Program-made: the position numbers and the translations under genes
Source: Tetradesmus obliquus
Lineage: Eukaryota > Chlorophyta > Chlorophyceae > Sphaeropleales > Scenedesmaceae
Assembly (NCBI GenBank): GCA_030272155.1
Contig: CP126197.1
Span: 4,456,001-4,520,000, forward strand
Direction of reading: 5' to 3'
Length of the DNA stretch: 64,000 nucleotides
In this document: one piece after another, positions 33,648 through 45,260 of the stretch
How positions within the stretch are numbered: position 1 is the first letter of the stretch
Layout: the number at the start of each line of letters is the position of its first letter
Notes under the pieces: generated by a model
What the model saw: the letters and a program-made list of their open reading frames with translations, nothing else
Database searches by the model: none
What the model was told of the DNA's origin: nothing

Positions 33648-36245
33648 ATGGCGCAGCTCAACGCAGCAGTAGTTTGGTTTAGAAGAGATTTGAGACTGTA
33701 TGATAACCCGGCACTCGTTGCTGCACTCAACAGTGCTAGAACTGTGATACCTCTCTACATCTGGGCGCCGGAGGAGGAGGTGAGTATTATCGATACCATA
33801 GCTGGACCCATGGAGAAGTGTATGCATACTCGGAGTCTGTGCTGTCGTCACGGCGCACCGGAGCCATCGACACCTTGCTTTGCTGCGTGCAGGGCCAGTT
33901 TCAGCCCGGGCGCCAGACACGATGGTGGTCGAAGCACAGCGTTATGTGTCTAGCTCAGAGTCTGGAGCAGCTGGGCTCGAGGCTGGTCATTCGCAGAGCC
34001 CGGGAGTCGGTGGAGGGCCTCAAGGCCTTCATCACCGAGACGGGGGCAGAGGCTGTGTTCTTCAATCACCTTTACGACAGCATCAGCATGGTGCGGGACC
34101 AGCAGGTCAAGGACGACCTCCGCAGCAACAGGATACTGGTGTCCAGCTTCAATGCTGACCTGCTGTATGAGCCCTGGGAGGTGCTGGATGAACAGCAGCA
34201 GGTAAGCAGCCTGGGTGAAGCTCGTTCCTGCTGGAACTAGAACTAGGCATGTTTATGTAACCAAACGTGCATTCGATAAGGGGAGTCATGCGCTTCAGAC
34301 CGAGTGAAAGCAGCAATTCAGCAACAACAGCAGCAGCAGCAGCAGCAATGCATGATACATCAACAACGGCATTTTACAAAGAGGCCTGAGCAGGAGCATG
34401 CAATGCTGAGCTGCCGCTGGCTGCTGAAAGGCAGCCTTATTACGTGAGCAGCAACACCGTTTCATGGCTGAACAACAGCAGCAGGTGCAGAGGCAGCCTG
34501 AGCAGTTACACAGTCAGCGGCAACTCGGATAGTGGTGACTCACCAGCCCTTGTCTCTGCGCACACATCATCCCATCATTCAGCAACACTGTTCACGGCGC
34601 TCCGCAATGTGTCTGTCTGAGCTGTGCGTCTCTCTCTTACTCTCCCCCTTGCACTCCACCCGCAGCCCTACACCACCTTCAAGTCCTACTGGGACCGCTG
34701 CCTGGCCATGCCCTACGCACCTCCACTGCCACTGCCAGAGCCCACTGGCCCGCTGCCGGCAGTGCCGGAGCACTACAGCAGCATGTCGGTGCACGAGGTG
34801 CGCTGTTTTCTGCAGACATGCAAAGCAACCAGCTGTGGCAGCAGAGCACTGCAGCAGCATGTCAGCGATGTGGGCAAGCTGCGCGTTTGCAGTCACAGAG
34901 GCCGATCAGCGGTGCCAGCAGCAGCTGCATCTGTGCCAAAGAGGTGGCTTTGGGTCTTGCTCAATGCGTGCTGGTTGAGTAGCTAATTGTGGCGCAGCCC
35001 CACAGCAGTGGCTGGCAGCTGCTTGACACATGTTGCAACCGCTGCTGCTGCTGCTGTGCAGGTGGACTGGTTCTTCACGCGCGAGCAGGAGGCGTCCACT
35101 GAGGCGCTGACTCACCGCTGGGACCCTGCAGGCAGCGCTGCAGTGGCGCGGCTGGAAGCCTTCCTGGAGCAGGTGGGCGGGCAGCATCGCTGTTGTTTCA
35201 GATGGGTTTTATTTGCAAAACACCATCAGCACACTACGTCAGTACGTCAATATGTACCACCCCCACATTGAACCACAGGTGGTGGCGCCCAGGGCTTGCC
35301 CAGCTCTGAGCACGACGGCGCCATGCGGTATCTTGCGTTTTTATGCTGTAGCACCCTGTCCCGTCACCAAATCAAACCTTGCATGAGAATTTGACATTGT
35401 TGCTGCCTCGCAGGGCCTGCCCAGCTTTGAGCACGACCGCGCCAAAACCAACTGCGAGTCCACGACCATGCTGTCTCCCTGGATCCACTTTGGCTCCATC
35501 AGCACTCAGACCTGTCTCACCTGTGTGCTTCGTGTGTCGGCTGCCGCAGGGTTTGCACAGCTTTGACTGCTACTGCGCGCGGCCAAGGTAGCTCCTACCT
35601 AGCGCCTTGTTGTAACATTGTACTGTGACTGCTTACTGCCGCAGGGCCTGCCCAGCTTTGAGCACGACCGCGCCAAGACGGACCGCGAGTCCACGACCAT
35701 GCTGTCTCCCTGGATCCACTTTGGCTCCATCAGCGTGCGCCACATCTACTACCGCGTGGCGCAGAAGCACGCGGAGTGGCAGGCCGCGGGGCGCGACAAG
35801 GGCCGCAGCTGCCTCGACTTCCTGCAGCAGATGGGCTACAGGGAGTACAGCAGGTGGGCGGGTTGAAGGATAGGGTTTGGCTTGTTGCGGTGCAGGTGCT
35901 TGTGCACTATGTAGTGGTGTCTGCAGTGTAAAGCTGGACTTCCTGCAGCAAATGGGCTACAGGGAGTACAGCAGGTGGGCGGGTCAGGGTTGATGCATGA
36001 AGGGGCGCGCGCATGCATGTAGCTGCAGGGTGCATAACGCAGGGCCGCACACCGTCCAGAACTAATGTATCTGACGCTGTGTTGCTGCTGCTGCTGCCGC
36101 CAGGTACCTGGCGTTCCACTTCCCCTTCATCACGGAGCGCTCCATGCTGGCGCACCTGCGGGCGGTGCCGTGGCGGCTGGACCAGGACGCGTTCAAGGCA
36201 TGGCGGCAGGGGCTGACTGGCTACCCGCTGGTGGACGCAGGTGGG

Positions 36246-36280
<35 letters not shown>

Positions 36281-39200
36281 ATATGAGGATTCAAAAGTTT
36301 GTGTTTTGGCAGATTGGCCGCTGGCAGATTGGTGCTGGGAGAGGCTGGACCAGGACGCGTTCAAGGCCTGGCGGCAGGGGCTGACCGGGTACCCGCTGGT
36401 GGACGCAGGTGGGGAGCAGTGTGCTGGTGCTGCGTGCTGCGGCTGTGTTACTCACAGTTCAGGCGTGACAGCGGGGGAAGGGGTGGCTCTTGTTTGTCTG
36501 GTTGCTTGCGCTGCTGCTGGATTGGTGCTTTGTTTGCTGACGCTGCTGGATGCCATAAACGCCGAGTGGTGTTGCTAACCTCTGCTGACCCCTGCCTGTG
36601 CTGTAACACCTTGTGTCTTGCATGCAGGCATGCGCCAGCTGTGGAGCATGGGCTGGTGCCACAACCGCGTGCTCTGCTTGCTGCCTCGCATGCTGTTGTT
36701 ACCGAGTGCTTTGCTATTGCCGCCACGGTGTGCTGCAGGCATGCGCCAGCTGTGGAGCATGGGCTGGTGCCACAACCGCGTGCGCGTGGTGGCCGCCCAC
36801 TTCATGGTCAAGCACCTGCTGCTGCCATGGCAGTGGGGGCTGAAGCACCTGTGGGACTGCCAGATCGACGCAGACCTGGAGTGTGATGCGCTGGGCTGGC
36901 AGTACGTGAGCGGCTGCCTCTCAGGTGCGTGGGTTGTAACAGGGTGGTAACAGTGGTTTTGCAGTAGATGTTCAACATGGCTAGCTGCAAGATGCTGACC
37001 TGGAGTACGATGCGCTGGGCTGGCAGTACGTGAGCGGCTGCCTCTCAGGTGTGCAAGCGAGTGCAGGTTTGGCTTGGCCGACTGTAATGGAAAAGCTGAG
37101 GTTGCTGAACAGTTGTAGACAAACCCAGCAGCAATGTTATCATCACGTCTCTGCTTGGCTTACAAGTGAACCTGCTTTGTTTTGTGTTCCATCATCGTGT
37201 TTCGACAGTTCTCCATCTTCACTGTTTTCTTCGTATGTGTGTCCCTGCAGACGCGCACCCCTTCAGCTACATGATTGACATGGAGCATCTGCATGTCTCA
37301 CATCTACTGAGCCCTTTTGTCTCTGTTTCTCTGTTTCCTCGGTGTGTCCCCGCAGACGCGCACCCCTTCAGCTACATGATCGACATGAAGCATCTGCATG
37401 CCTCACATCCGCCTAGCCTCTCAACAACACACGTTCTTGTCGCCCTGTGCCGCTTTGCAGACGCGCACCCCTTCAGCTATATGATCGACATGGAGCAGGA
37501 GTGGCGCCGCTTCGACCCTGACGGCCACTACGTGCGCCGCTGGCTGCCCGTGCTGAGCCAGCTGCCCAACGAGTTCATCCACCAGCCATGGGCGGCACCG
37601 CCAGAGGTGCTGGAGGACGCAGGTGAGGCTGCTCTGCTGCTGCCGTTGCCGTAATGTTCTGGGTGTGGTTTGTTGCGTGATATTTGTCTGCATTGTACTT
37701 GTTCTGCACTGCAATCGTCTTGCACCTGCTCATGCTGCAACTGCTTCATCAATCTTATCAGTTTATTTGCTTTTTATCAAAAGATTGCCTGTGCACCACT
37801 GCACTGCAGGCGTTGAGCTGGGCTTCAACTACCCCTGGCCCATCATCGCGCCCGATGCGGCCAAGGAGGGAGTGGCGCTGGCATCAGCAGTGGTGGAGCG
37901 CTGCGCGCCCAGCAGCGGCAGCAGCGGCAGCAGCAGCGGCACGGGCTACAGCCTCACGCCACACAAGGAGCCGTACAGGTAGGTGCCGTCAGCTCTCCCG
38001 CCTGATGGTGCATGGTGCACTGATCTGTTATGAAACATCAACGGTGTTACTCAGTTGCATTCACTACCTCTTTGCTGACAGGCGGCTCACGAGCACCACG
38101 CATGCTGTGCGTGCAGCGCATGGCATCACGCCATCCCCCATGCATACACCAGCCACCTTGTTGCACTCTCGCCTCACTGTCTGACTTATTTTTCCTGTGC
38201 CTTCTGCTCTCTCCTGCAGGCCGCCCACCGACCCCAGCCTCATGTCCAGCTTCCTGGCAGCCTCCCAGCTGGAGCATGCATGCATGCACAGCCAACTTGC
38301 TGCACTCTCGCCTCACTGTCTGACTCTTTTTCCCTGTGCCTTCTGTTCTGTCCTGCAGGCCCCCTACTGACCCCAGCCTCATGTCCAGCTTCCTGGCAGC
38401 CTCCCAGCTGGAGCCCTCCTCCTGGCGCGACAAGCTGCCACCCTTATACATCCACAGCGCCACCGGCCACCCCCTATCCCTACGCCACTCCGCGCAGCAG
38501 CGACCCATGTGGGGCCCCTCCATGCAGCAGCAAGATGGCACAGGGTTTGACCACATGGGGCGGTTCTATGGGCTGTATTGCGGCCGCATGGGCCAGCAGC
38601 AGCTGCTGCTGGGGCCTGCGGCGGCTGCTGCTGCTGCCGGCGCGAAGCGCGGGCTGCGGCAGGGCAGCGGCGGCAGCGGCGAGCTGTCTGGTGGGACGTT
38701 TTCTGGCGGGGACGGCGAGCTGAGTTACAGCCAGATTGATAGCGAGAGCGGAGATAACGGCGCTGCTCTGATGGAGGATGTGAGCAGCAGCGCTGCAGGC
38801 AGCCAGGAGCTGCGCTGGCAGCAGCAGCAGCAGTGTGAGGTGGAGGTTGAAGATGGGGACAGCAGTGAGCTGCTGCCAGGGTCTGGATCTGGCAAGCGCT
38901 TTAAGCTGCAGCAGCAGCTGGGGGCTGGTGCATTTGGGGTGGGAGGGTCTAGTGGCGGCGGCCGTGCTGAGAGCAGCGAGCTTCTTGTGGTGCCGTCAGT
39001 TAGTGCAGGCGGCGGCGTGGGTGCAGATGGCCTGCTTGCAGGAGGAGGGTTTGGCGGCCGAATGCGGTTTAATGCGGCTGCTGTTGCTGCTGGTGATGAT
39101 GAGGATGCTGATATGATGGATGATGATTATGAGGAGGATGAGGAGCAGCAGGCACGGAGGTATTATGCTGGCAGGCAGATGCATGGGAGAAGGTTTGCTG

Positions 39201-39436
39201 CCAGGCCTGCTGCAAGCTTGAGCACTGCCTGCTCCCATTTCAAAGGTGGCGCTGGCGCAGGTGCGATGGAGGATGGCGCTGTCGAGAGCATTGGCGAGGA
39301 TGATGATGTGATGCAGCAGGTCGAGCAGCAGCAGCAACAGCAGCAGCAGCGTGGTGATGAGAAGCTGCTGCTGGTGGCTGAGGCTGCGAGGCTGCAGGAT
39401 CTGCAGCTGGAGGCATCCTCACGGCCCAGGCAGTGA
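33648..39436 (+). CDS. Plant-type cryptochrome (blue-light receptor)
   Basis: Ten exons in phase: 33648-33779, 33893-34201, 34666-34797, 35062-35172, 35645-35853, 36104-36240, 36739-36924, 37461-37622, 37810-37978 and 38359-39436, giving 874 aa. Residues 1-~165 are the photolyase alpha/beta domain (AVVWFRRDLRLYDNPALVAA; FFNHLYDSISMVRD; SFNADLLYEPWEV). Residues ~230-500 are the FAD-binding domain (AWRQGLTGYPLVDAGMRQLW; DADLECDALGWQYVSG). Asp393 takes the place of the flavin-facing Asp of plant cryptochromes. The electron-transfer Trp triad is complete at W397, W374 and W321, with the same spacing as Arabidopsis CRY1. Residues ~516-874 form a long C-terminal extension of Gln/Gly/Ser with an acidic run (DDEDADMMDDDYEEDEE). 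It should bind FAD and signal blue light, probably in the nucleus. Introns 4-9 contain many duplicated exon pieces, listed separately. Confidence 0.95.
35279..35590 (+). repeat. Decoy copies of cryptochrome exon 5 start
   Basis: Before the functional exon at 35645 there are three copies of its acceptor side: a degenerate one at about 35279-35330, a nearly full one at 35414-~35500 (GGCCTGCCCAGCTTTGAGC), and a short one at about 35550-35588 ending AAG|GTAGCT. The 35414 copy keeps the frame through PWIHFGSIS but then loses the exon and has no matching 5' splice site. Confidence 0.85.
35927..35974 (+). repeat. Duplicate of cryptochrome exon 5 end, in frame
   Basis: This is a copy of the last ~45 bases of exon 5 (DFLQQMGYREYSR) with its GTGGGC donor. 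The CAG before 35927 would make a 48-base in-frame cassette without stops. Confidence 0.8.
36313..36408 (+). repeat. Duplicate of cryptochrome exon 6 end, in frame
   Basis: This is a copy of the exon 6 tail (LDQDAFKAWRQGLTGYPLVD) with its donor. With the acceptor at 36311-36312 it is a 96-base cassette, open and divisible by three. Confidence 0.8.
36628..36738 (+). repeat. Duplicate of cryptochrome exon 7 start, in frame
   Basis: A second copy of CAG|GCATGCGCCAGCTGTGG begins 111 bp before the exon 7 acceptor. Reading from it straight into exon 7 is open and in frame, so MRQLWSMGWCHNR would appear twice. Confidence 0.82.
36992..37048 (+). repeat. Duplicate of cryptochrome exon 7 end, in frame
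   Basis: This is a copy of the flavin-site segment (DADLEYDALGWQYVSGCLS, with Tyr replacing Cys) with a donor at 37049. An AAG acceptor before 36992 would give a 57-base in-frame cassette. Confidence 0.75.
37251..37460 (+). repeat. Two extra 105-bp copies before cryptochrome exon 8
   Basis: CAG|ACGCGCACCCCTTCAGC occurs at 37251, 37356 and 37461, spaced exactly 105 bp. All three copies read DAHPFSYMID in one open frame, so exon 8 could start at any of the three acceptors. Confidence 0.88.
38220..38358 (+). repeat. 139-bp duplicate of cryptochrome exon 10 acceptor region
   Basis: Intron pyrimidine tract, acceptor and ~60 coding bases (DPSLMSSFLAASQLE) occur at 38220 and again at 38359. The 139-bp spacing is not a multiple of three, so starting exon 10 at the first copy would break the frame. 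Confidence 0.85.
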
Positions 39437-39492
39437 GGTGGCAGCAGCCATGGCACGGGTATGTTATGACATGTTTTATCTTATACATGTGT

Positions 39493-39497
39493 TGTAA
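39493..39497 (+). terminator. Possible TGTAA polyadenylation signal of cryptochrome
   Basis: TGTAA, the usual poly(A) signal in Chlorophyceae, lies about 57 bases after the cryptochrome stop. I did not find it as clearly behind the other genes. Confidence 0.3.
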
Positions 39498-39554
39498 TTA
39501 GTTGAGCGGCGACGTGTTGTGTTTGTGTGCCGTTTGCGAGGCTGTGGTGGGCTG

Positions 39555-39615
39555 CTAGAGGCTGCAAGAGCTGCAGCTGCAGGCATCCTCACGCCCCAGG
39601 CAATGAGGCGGCAGC
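39555..39615 (+). repeat. Duplicate of cryptochrome 3' tail
   Basis: A diverged copy of 39390-39450 lies ~165 bp downstream. It contains the last codons (GCATCCTCACGCCCCAGGCA) and the region of the stop. Confidence 0.8.
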
Positions 39616-42600
39616 CACAGCTGCTGTGGCATGTTTGCTTTTGTTGATGCTGCATGTCATGTGATGTGACGAGCTATATGCTTTTGCTGGTGTGATTGGC
39701 TGCATTTTGTTGTTACATGCAGCCAGGGGTATGCCTTTTGGTGTCGAGGGCGGCTGTTGGCAGGGGTGTGGCAGCACAGATGCTGCCGGTGGTACACGAC
39801 GGGCAGCTGCCGCGAGGATTGCATGGTGGAACTGTTTTTGAACATGGGTTGTGGCGTGTGTAGGAGGCATGCTTTGCGTGTTTGAAGGTGGGCTGCGTGG
39901 CACAGCAGCTAGTGTTGCTGTGGCAGCAGCCCATGGAGGGCAGCCAAACGGAACAACGGCTTCTGAACATGCTGCCTGACTGTGTGGCTGTTGTGGCTGG
40001 CACTCGTGTGTCGGCATGGTTGCTGCATGCCTTGCAGGCGGCACTTTTGTGTTGGCGGAGTGTGCAGCAGCTTGTGTGTTGTCACACCCTCACAACAACA
40101 ACAAACCACACGCGTGATATGTGTGGTGGCGCTGGTGCTTCCGCTGGCGCTGGCACGGATGGCTGAAGGATGTGTGGTGCTGTCGATGGCGGCTGTTTGA
40201 TGGTGTAACGGCAGTCAGCTTTTGTATGTGTATGGCTTGTTTGTAACATGTCGGCCTGTTTGACGCTGAGTCATCCTATGCGTCTGGTTTTGGTTTGGGC
40301 TGCTGCTGCATCATGGTTGCTTCTTGTTGTTGCGTGTAACATGGCACTGCTGCGGCTGCTGGCAAAACATCGTAGCAGCAAGAGGCGGTGGCCATTTTGT
40401 GTGGCAGCTTGATGCACGCTGTGCAATAACATCTGTTTGCATTTTGTCATTCTTCGTGAGGCAGAGCTGCAAGGCGGCCAACCCCATCGGCCTGCGATGG
40501 CGTTGTGTGTGTCTGCAGTTCTTGACCTGCTCTTTTGTTTGCCATGTTTGCCATGCGTTGAGGAAAGGTGCAGTCAATAGCACGCTGTGTGCAATGCCAG
40601 AGCTGCTTGTTTCCAGAGCTGCGTGGGACATTGCCCTTTTGATGTCCGTTCAGGAGCATGACAGGTCACCTGCGTAGTCGTGCTGCAGGGTCTGACATGG
40701 TGTCATTGGACGCTGTTTACATACTAGGACTTGATGTATGCTGCACACTCGAGAGCATGCTGCCCCCATCAGTAGCTGCCAGGCCAGCTGGTATGCAGTG
40801 CATAACTCAGCTTATGGCACATGCTGTGCGGCCAGTTGCCTGGTGCCAGCTGTGGCTGACGTTGGTAGTGAAGGGCCTGGCATGCGCCTCAATGTGCTGT
40901 ACATTGATGCATCCTCCTGAGTTCAGTTGAAAGCAGTGATTGCAGAGGTGCTCCCAGACATGCTTTTTTGCTGTCCAACTTGAAAAGGAAGAGATGGGTC
41001 TGCATTGCAGCTGCTGCACAGTGCATGCAGCTGCGTGGCCTGCATACTGTGCTTGTGTGCATTGGTGAAAGTGTCGCCTTGACCTTGTTCTGCTATGGGG
41101 TGCTGCTGCTGCTCTGGGTGCTGGTCACCTGTGTGGTTGCGCCTGCTTAATGCCAGGCGGATCCCCAGCAGTGGTCGTGCATTTCACCTTGTTGCTCTGA
41201 GGCTATCACGATCTGGAAGCGAGGCACGGCGACATCAACGCACTCAGTACGTAGCTACGCTGCAGCATGCTCAGTGCACGCAGCTGCATCTGCGGCCCTT
41301 GTGCATACGCATCGCTTTTGAGTTTTGAACGCATTGCCAGGAGATAGTTGGCTGTGACGCTCCATTGCACTGTCACGTTGCAGGAGGAGTATCAGCTTTT
41401 TGGGTTCACATCGATTTCCGTTCCAGGCCCGCTGTCTCAGGTTGGCAGTGGGCGCGGCTGGTGTTTGCCTCGCCTTTGCACCCTGACAAAAGATACACGT
41501 ATGCAGGGATGCCTGCATTGCGGTTATGTATACAAATTCTGGGTTTGATCCACAGCTTCACAGAAGGTTTCTGTTGAACGTCGCCCCTACCTCTGACATG
41601 TCCATGATTGCATGCTATGGCGGTGCTTGTCATGTTTGCTTGTACACGACTGAAACATACACGACAGGTGGCAGCAGGGAATAAAAGCTCTGCCAGGGGT
41701 TATTCTGATTGCAGTTGACTGCGAAGCATTTGTTGTTGGCTGCTACAGGAGCATGCACAAATGCCCTAGCGCAAGGTGAATTGCTGCTGTGGGTGGCAGG
41801 GATATGGCCTGTCAGGACGGTATGCCAGTGTTTTGTGCCATTTTGCATGTCGCTTCCCCCTACAGCGTGGGGATCTGCCCTGCTGTCCAGTGTTCCCTCT
41901 GGCTGCAGCACGACAACATCGGACAAAGCAGTGTTGCTGCATATTGCAGAGCAGATGCGTGCTGCGCACACAATGCCTGGCTTATCAGCGCATGCCCTTT
42001 GATTTAACACGGCTTGCAGGATGGTGCGGCACTGTGTTGGTTTCTTGTGCAATGTTTTCACGCCAGCTGCTGTTCCCTGGTTCCATGTATGATGTGCCAC
42101 ACAAGTGCTCGTACTGGTCCTGCAGGACAGTGGAATCAACATGCAATGCCATCTCGATGAATATTTTGAGTAAAGTGGACGAGCTGTTGCTAGGTCGCCT
42201 GATGATATCGGTTTGGCCACAGCGATAACGCCCACCAGTTCACAGCACATACTCCAGAGCTTCAGCAGCCTATGACAAGTCTGCACAATAAGTAAATCAC
42301 CCTATCGAGGGTCAGACGTACCAGTTTCGTTTATGAGGCCGGTATGCTGGCTAACATTCCACGTATGCAAGCTGGTGTCACTCCCGCGAGTGCCCCAGCA
42401 GACAGCTCCAATACTGAGGGTGTGGGTGCCAGCTATGGCAGGAAATTCGCATCCGCCTTTGCAAATTAGCCGCAAGAGCTGGCAAGCTGACCTGCTGTAG
42501 AGGCTTCTGCTGTCTGGCATCACGCGCTGAGTCACCTGTTGCCTGTTCACCCGTTGAATTCATCAAAAATCAGAGCTTGAAGTTCATCTCAAAGAAAAAC

Positions 42601-43324
42601 ATCGGCATTCTTGCTGGCTCTCGCTGATTCAGCTGGGGGGAGGCCCGATCTTGAGCAGTAGAAGGCACAACTTTGCTGGCCAATGATGCTGGGGAGCAAA
42701 CTTCAGCAAAGCACGCCGACGCTGGGCGCTGGAGACCTCAAGGTAGAGCTATGCTTCACCAGGCACTTTGGCCAAATCAGCCACGATCTCGCTTCGTTCC
42801 ACCTTTTAATTACCACTGTTTCACATCAACCGATGCAAATTGCAGCGGCATTGCATCACCGGGCTCTCCACACGGCCATATGGGCGCTTGCCTGCTGTTC
42901 ATCGTCTAGCCCCAAAGGTTGCCAGCAGCGGCAGCCCCTCTTCATTCGGTGATAGGTATGCAGCAGTGTCGAGCTTTCTTTGCCGTTTCAGGCAGCAGCA
43001 AAACCGCTAGCACTGCTGTGCATGCTGTCCATGACATGCATGTGGAGCACATGGGGCCAGCACAGCTACTGCTTGCCGCATGCAAACCCTCCTTCAGTCC
43101 AACCAGCAGCTTATCACCACCTCCAGCACTGCATTGAACCCTCAGCGATAAAGTAACGCACAGGCTGCAAGCGTATAGCAGCTCCAACCAGCGCTCTGCT
43201 AGCTTCACCACCTTCAGCGTGCGTTCCCGCCCCGCTGCTGTGCTGTGCCCGCAGCAGGCCCAAAAACGGCAACAGCAAAGCCCCAGGCTCCTCAGTCAGC
43301 ACAAGCACAGCATCAGCACCAAAA

Positions 43325-45211
43325 ATGACAGCAGCCAGCGCAGCAACAGCAGCAGCAGCGCAGCCGCCCTCAGAGGATGATCCGCTGCTGCAGTCGCTAG
43401 CGATAGAAGTAGCAGAGGACGAGGACGCGAAAGCAACAGGCGCAGCAGGCTGGGCAGCAACCATAGGAGTGGTTGGTGGCATTGCTGTGCTGCTGGGTGG
43501 CGGTTATGTGTTCAGGGATGCCATCAAGCACTTCCTGGACTTTTTCATCCAGGCAGTGGACGACTGGGGAGTCTGGGTGAGTGCCTGCAGCAGCGCGAAA
43601 AGCAGCTGAGATGCGGGCAGCTGCTGCATCTTATCGCTGCGACGACAATGTGGCCATGTCAAGGTACCATTGTTCTTCTTGTGGCTGCAGCAGTGGCTGG
43701 TGGACTTGGGATGTGAACAGGACTGGCAGCAGCTAAGCGGCTAGCTTTCATACCAGCAGCAGCTGCTGCAGGCGTCTACAAGCTCTGTGCCAGGCACCTA
43801 TCCCACCCTATGCACTCTCTTTGACAGCTGCGCTGCTGACTGCTTGATGGTGTGTTGCACTTCCGCTCCTGCAGGGCTACGTTGCATACGCAGCAGTGTA
43901 CACCGGGCTTGAGGTCTTGGCAGTGCCAGCCATCCCACTGACCATGACAGCAGGCGTCATCTTTGGGCCTGTGCCGGGCACCATCATTGTGTCATGCAGC
44001 GCAACACTGGCAGCAACGATCGCATTCTTGATCGCCAGATACGCAGCGCGCGACAAGGTGCGTGGCCAGGTCTTGAATGGCAGCAGCAGTGCTGCTGATT
44101 CAACTCATGCACAGCCATTGCTGAGCATTGTAATGATGTAGCCGTTGGCAGGTGGTTGATATTGCTTTGCAATGTTGCCAAGCGGGTGCTAGCGGCGCAT
44201 GCATGGCAGCTTCCTGTTGCCACACTTGCTGTCAGATTCCGCTCCCCACCCCGCAGATCATGAAGCTGGCTGGCCGCAACAAGCGCTTGCTAGCTGCTGC
44301 CTTGCTTGCACCGCTCGTTCGAGACACGTGCCTTCTGCCACATCTGCTATCTCTTACCGGCCCATGCCGCACAGATCATGAAGCTGGCGGGCCGCAACAA
44401 GCGCTTTGCCGCCATCGACCGCGCCATCAGCCGCAACGGGCTCAAGTTTGTGACGCTGCTGCGGCTGAGCCCGCTGCTGCCGCTGGCTGCCTCCAACTAC
44501 CTGTATGGGTTGACCAGCGTTGACCTGGGCAGCTACGTGCTGGGCAGCTGGCTGGGCATGCTGCCAGGCACATATGCGTATGTTACAGCAGGTGAGATAT
44601 GTTGTTTGATTGCAGAAATGTGTTAGGAAGTTGTGTTATGTCACTTGCCTGGGCAGCTATGTGCTGGGCAGCTGGCTGGGCATGCTGCCGCGGACCTAGG
44701 CCTATGTTGCAGCAGGTGCGCACCGCCGCTATGTTTGAAGCATGTAAGGTTTGACCAGCGTTGGCCAGCCGTGGACCTGGGCAGCTACGTGCTGGGCAGC
44801 TGGCTGGGCATGCTGCCGGGGACCTACGCCTATGTGACAGCAGGTGAGATATGTTATTTGATTGCAGAAACGTGTTATGATGTTGTGTTATGCCATTGGT
44901 CTGGGCAGCTATGTGCTGGGCAGCTGGCTGGGCATGCTGCCAGGCACATATGCATATGTGACAGCAGGTGAGATGCGTCAGCTACCTGTTATGTTATTTC
45001 ATGTTTGACTAGCGTTGACCAGCGTTGATCTAGGCAGCTATGTGCTGGGCAGCTGGCTGGGCATGCTGCCTGGCACATATGCGTATGTGACAGCAGGTGC
45101 GCACAGTGGTTATGTTTGTCACAGTTTACATGAAAAGCTGGTTGAGCAAGTATCAACACATGCCAAACACACTGTTTCATCAGCATCAAACATAATCTTA
45201 CACACTGCTTT

Positions 45212-45260
<49 letters not shown>

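Larger units (their letters stand above)
39437..43324. other. Intergenic, 3.9 kb, no supported gene
   Basis: Apart from the cryptochrome tail duplicate, I see no domain-like frame. A TATA-like ATAAAAGC lies at about 41681-41690 with moderately long frames on both strands over 41700-42290. Neither looks like a known protein and no consistent splice pattern emerged. Confidence 0.4.

Noticed and set aside
41630-42286. A 218-codon minus-strand frame with a plus-strand frame and TATA-like box over the same DNA
   Set aside because: Neither translation shows a domain, a consistent splice pattern or coding-like composition, so no gene is called.
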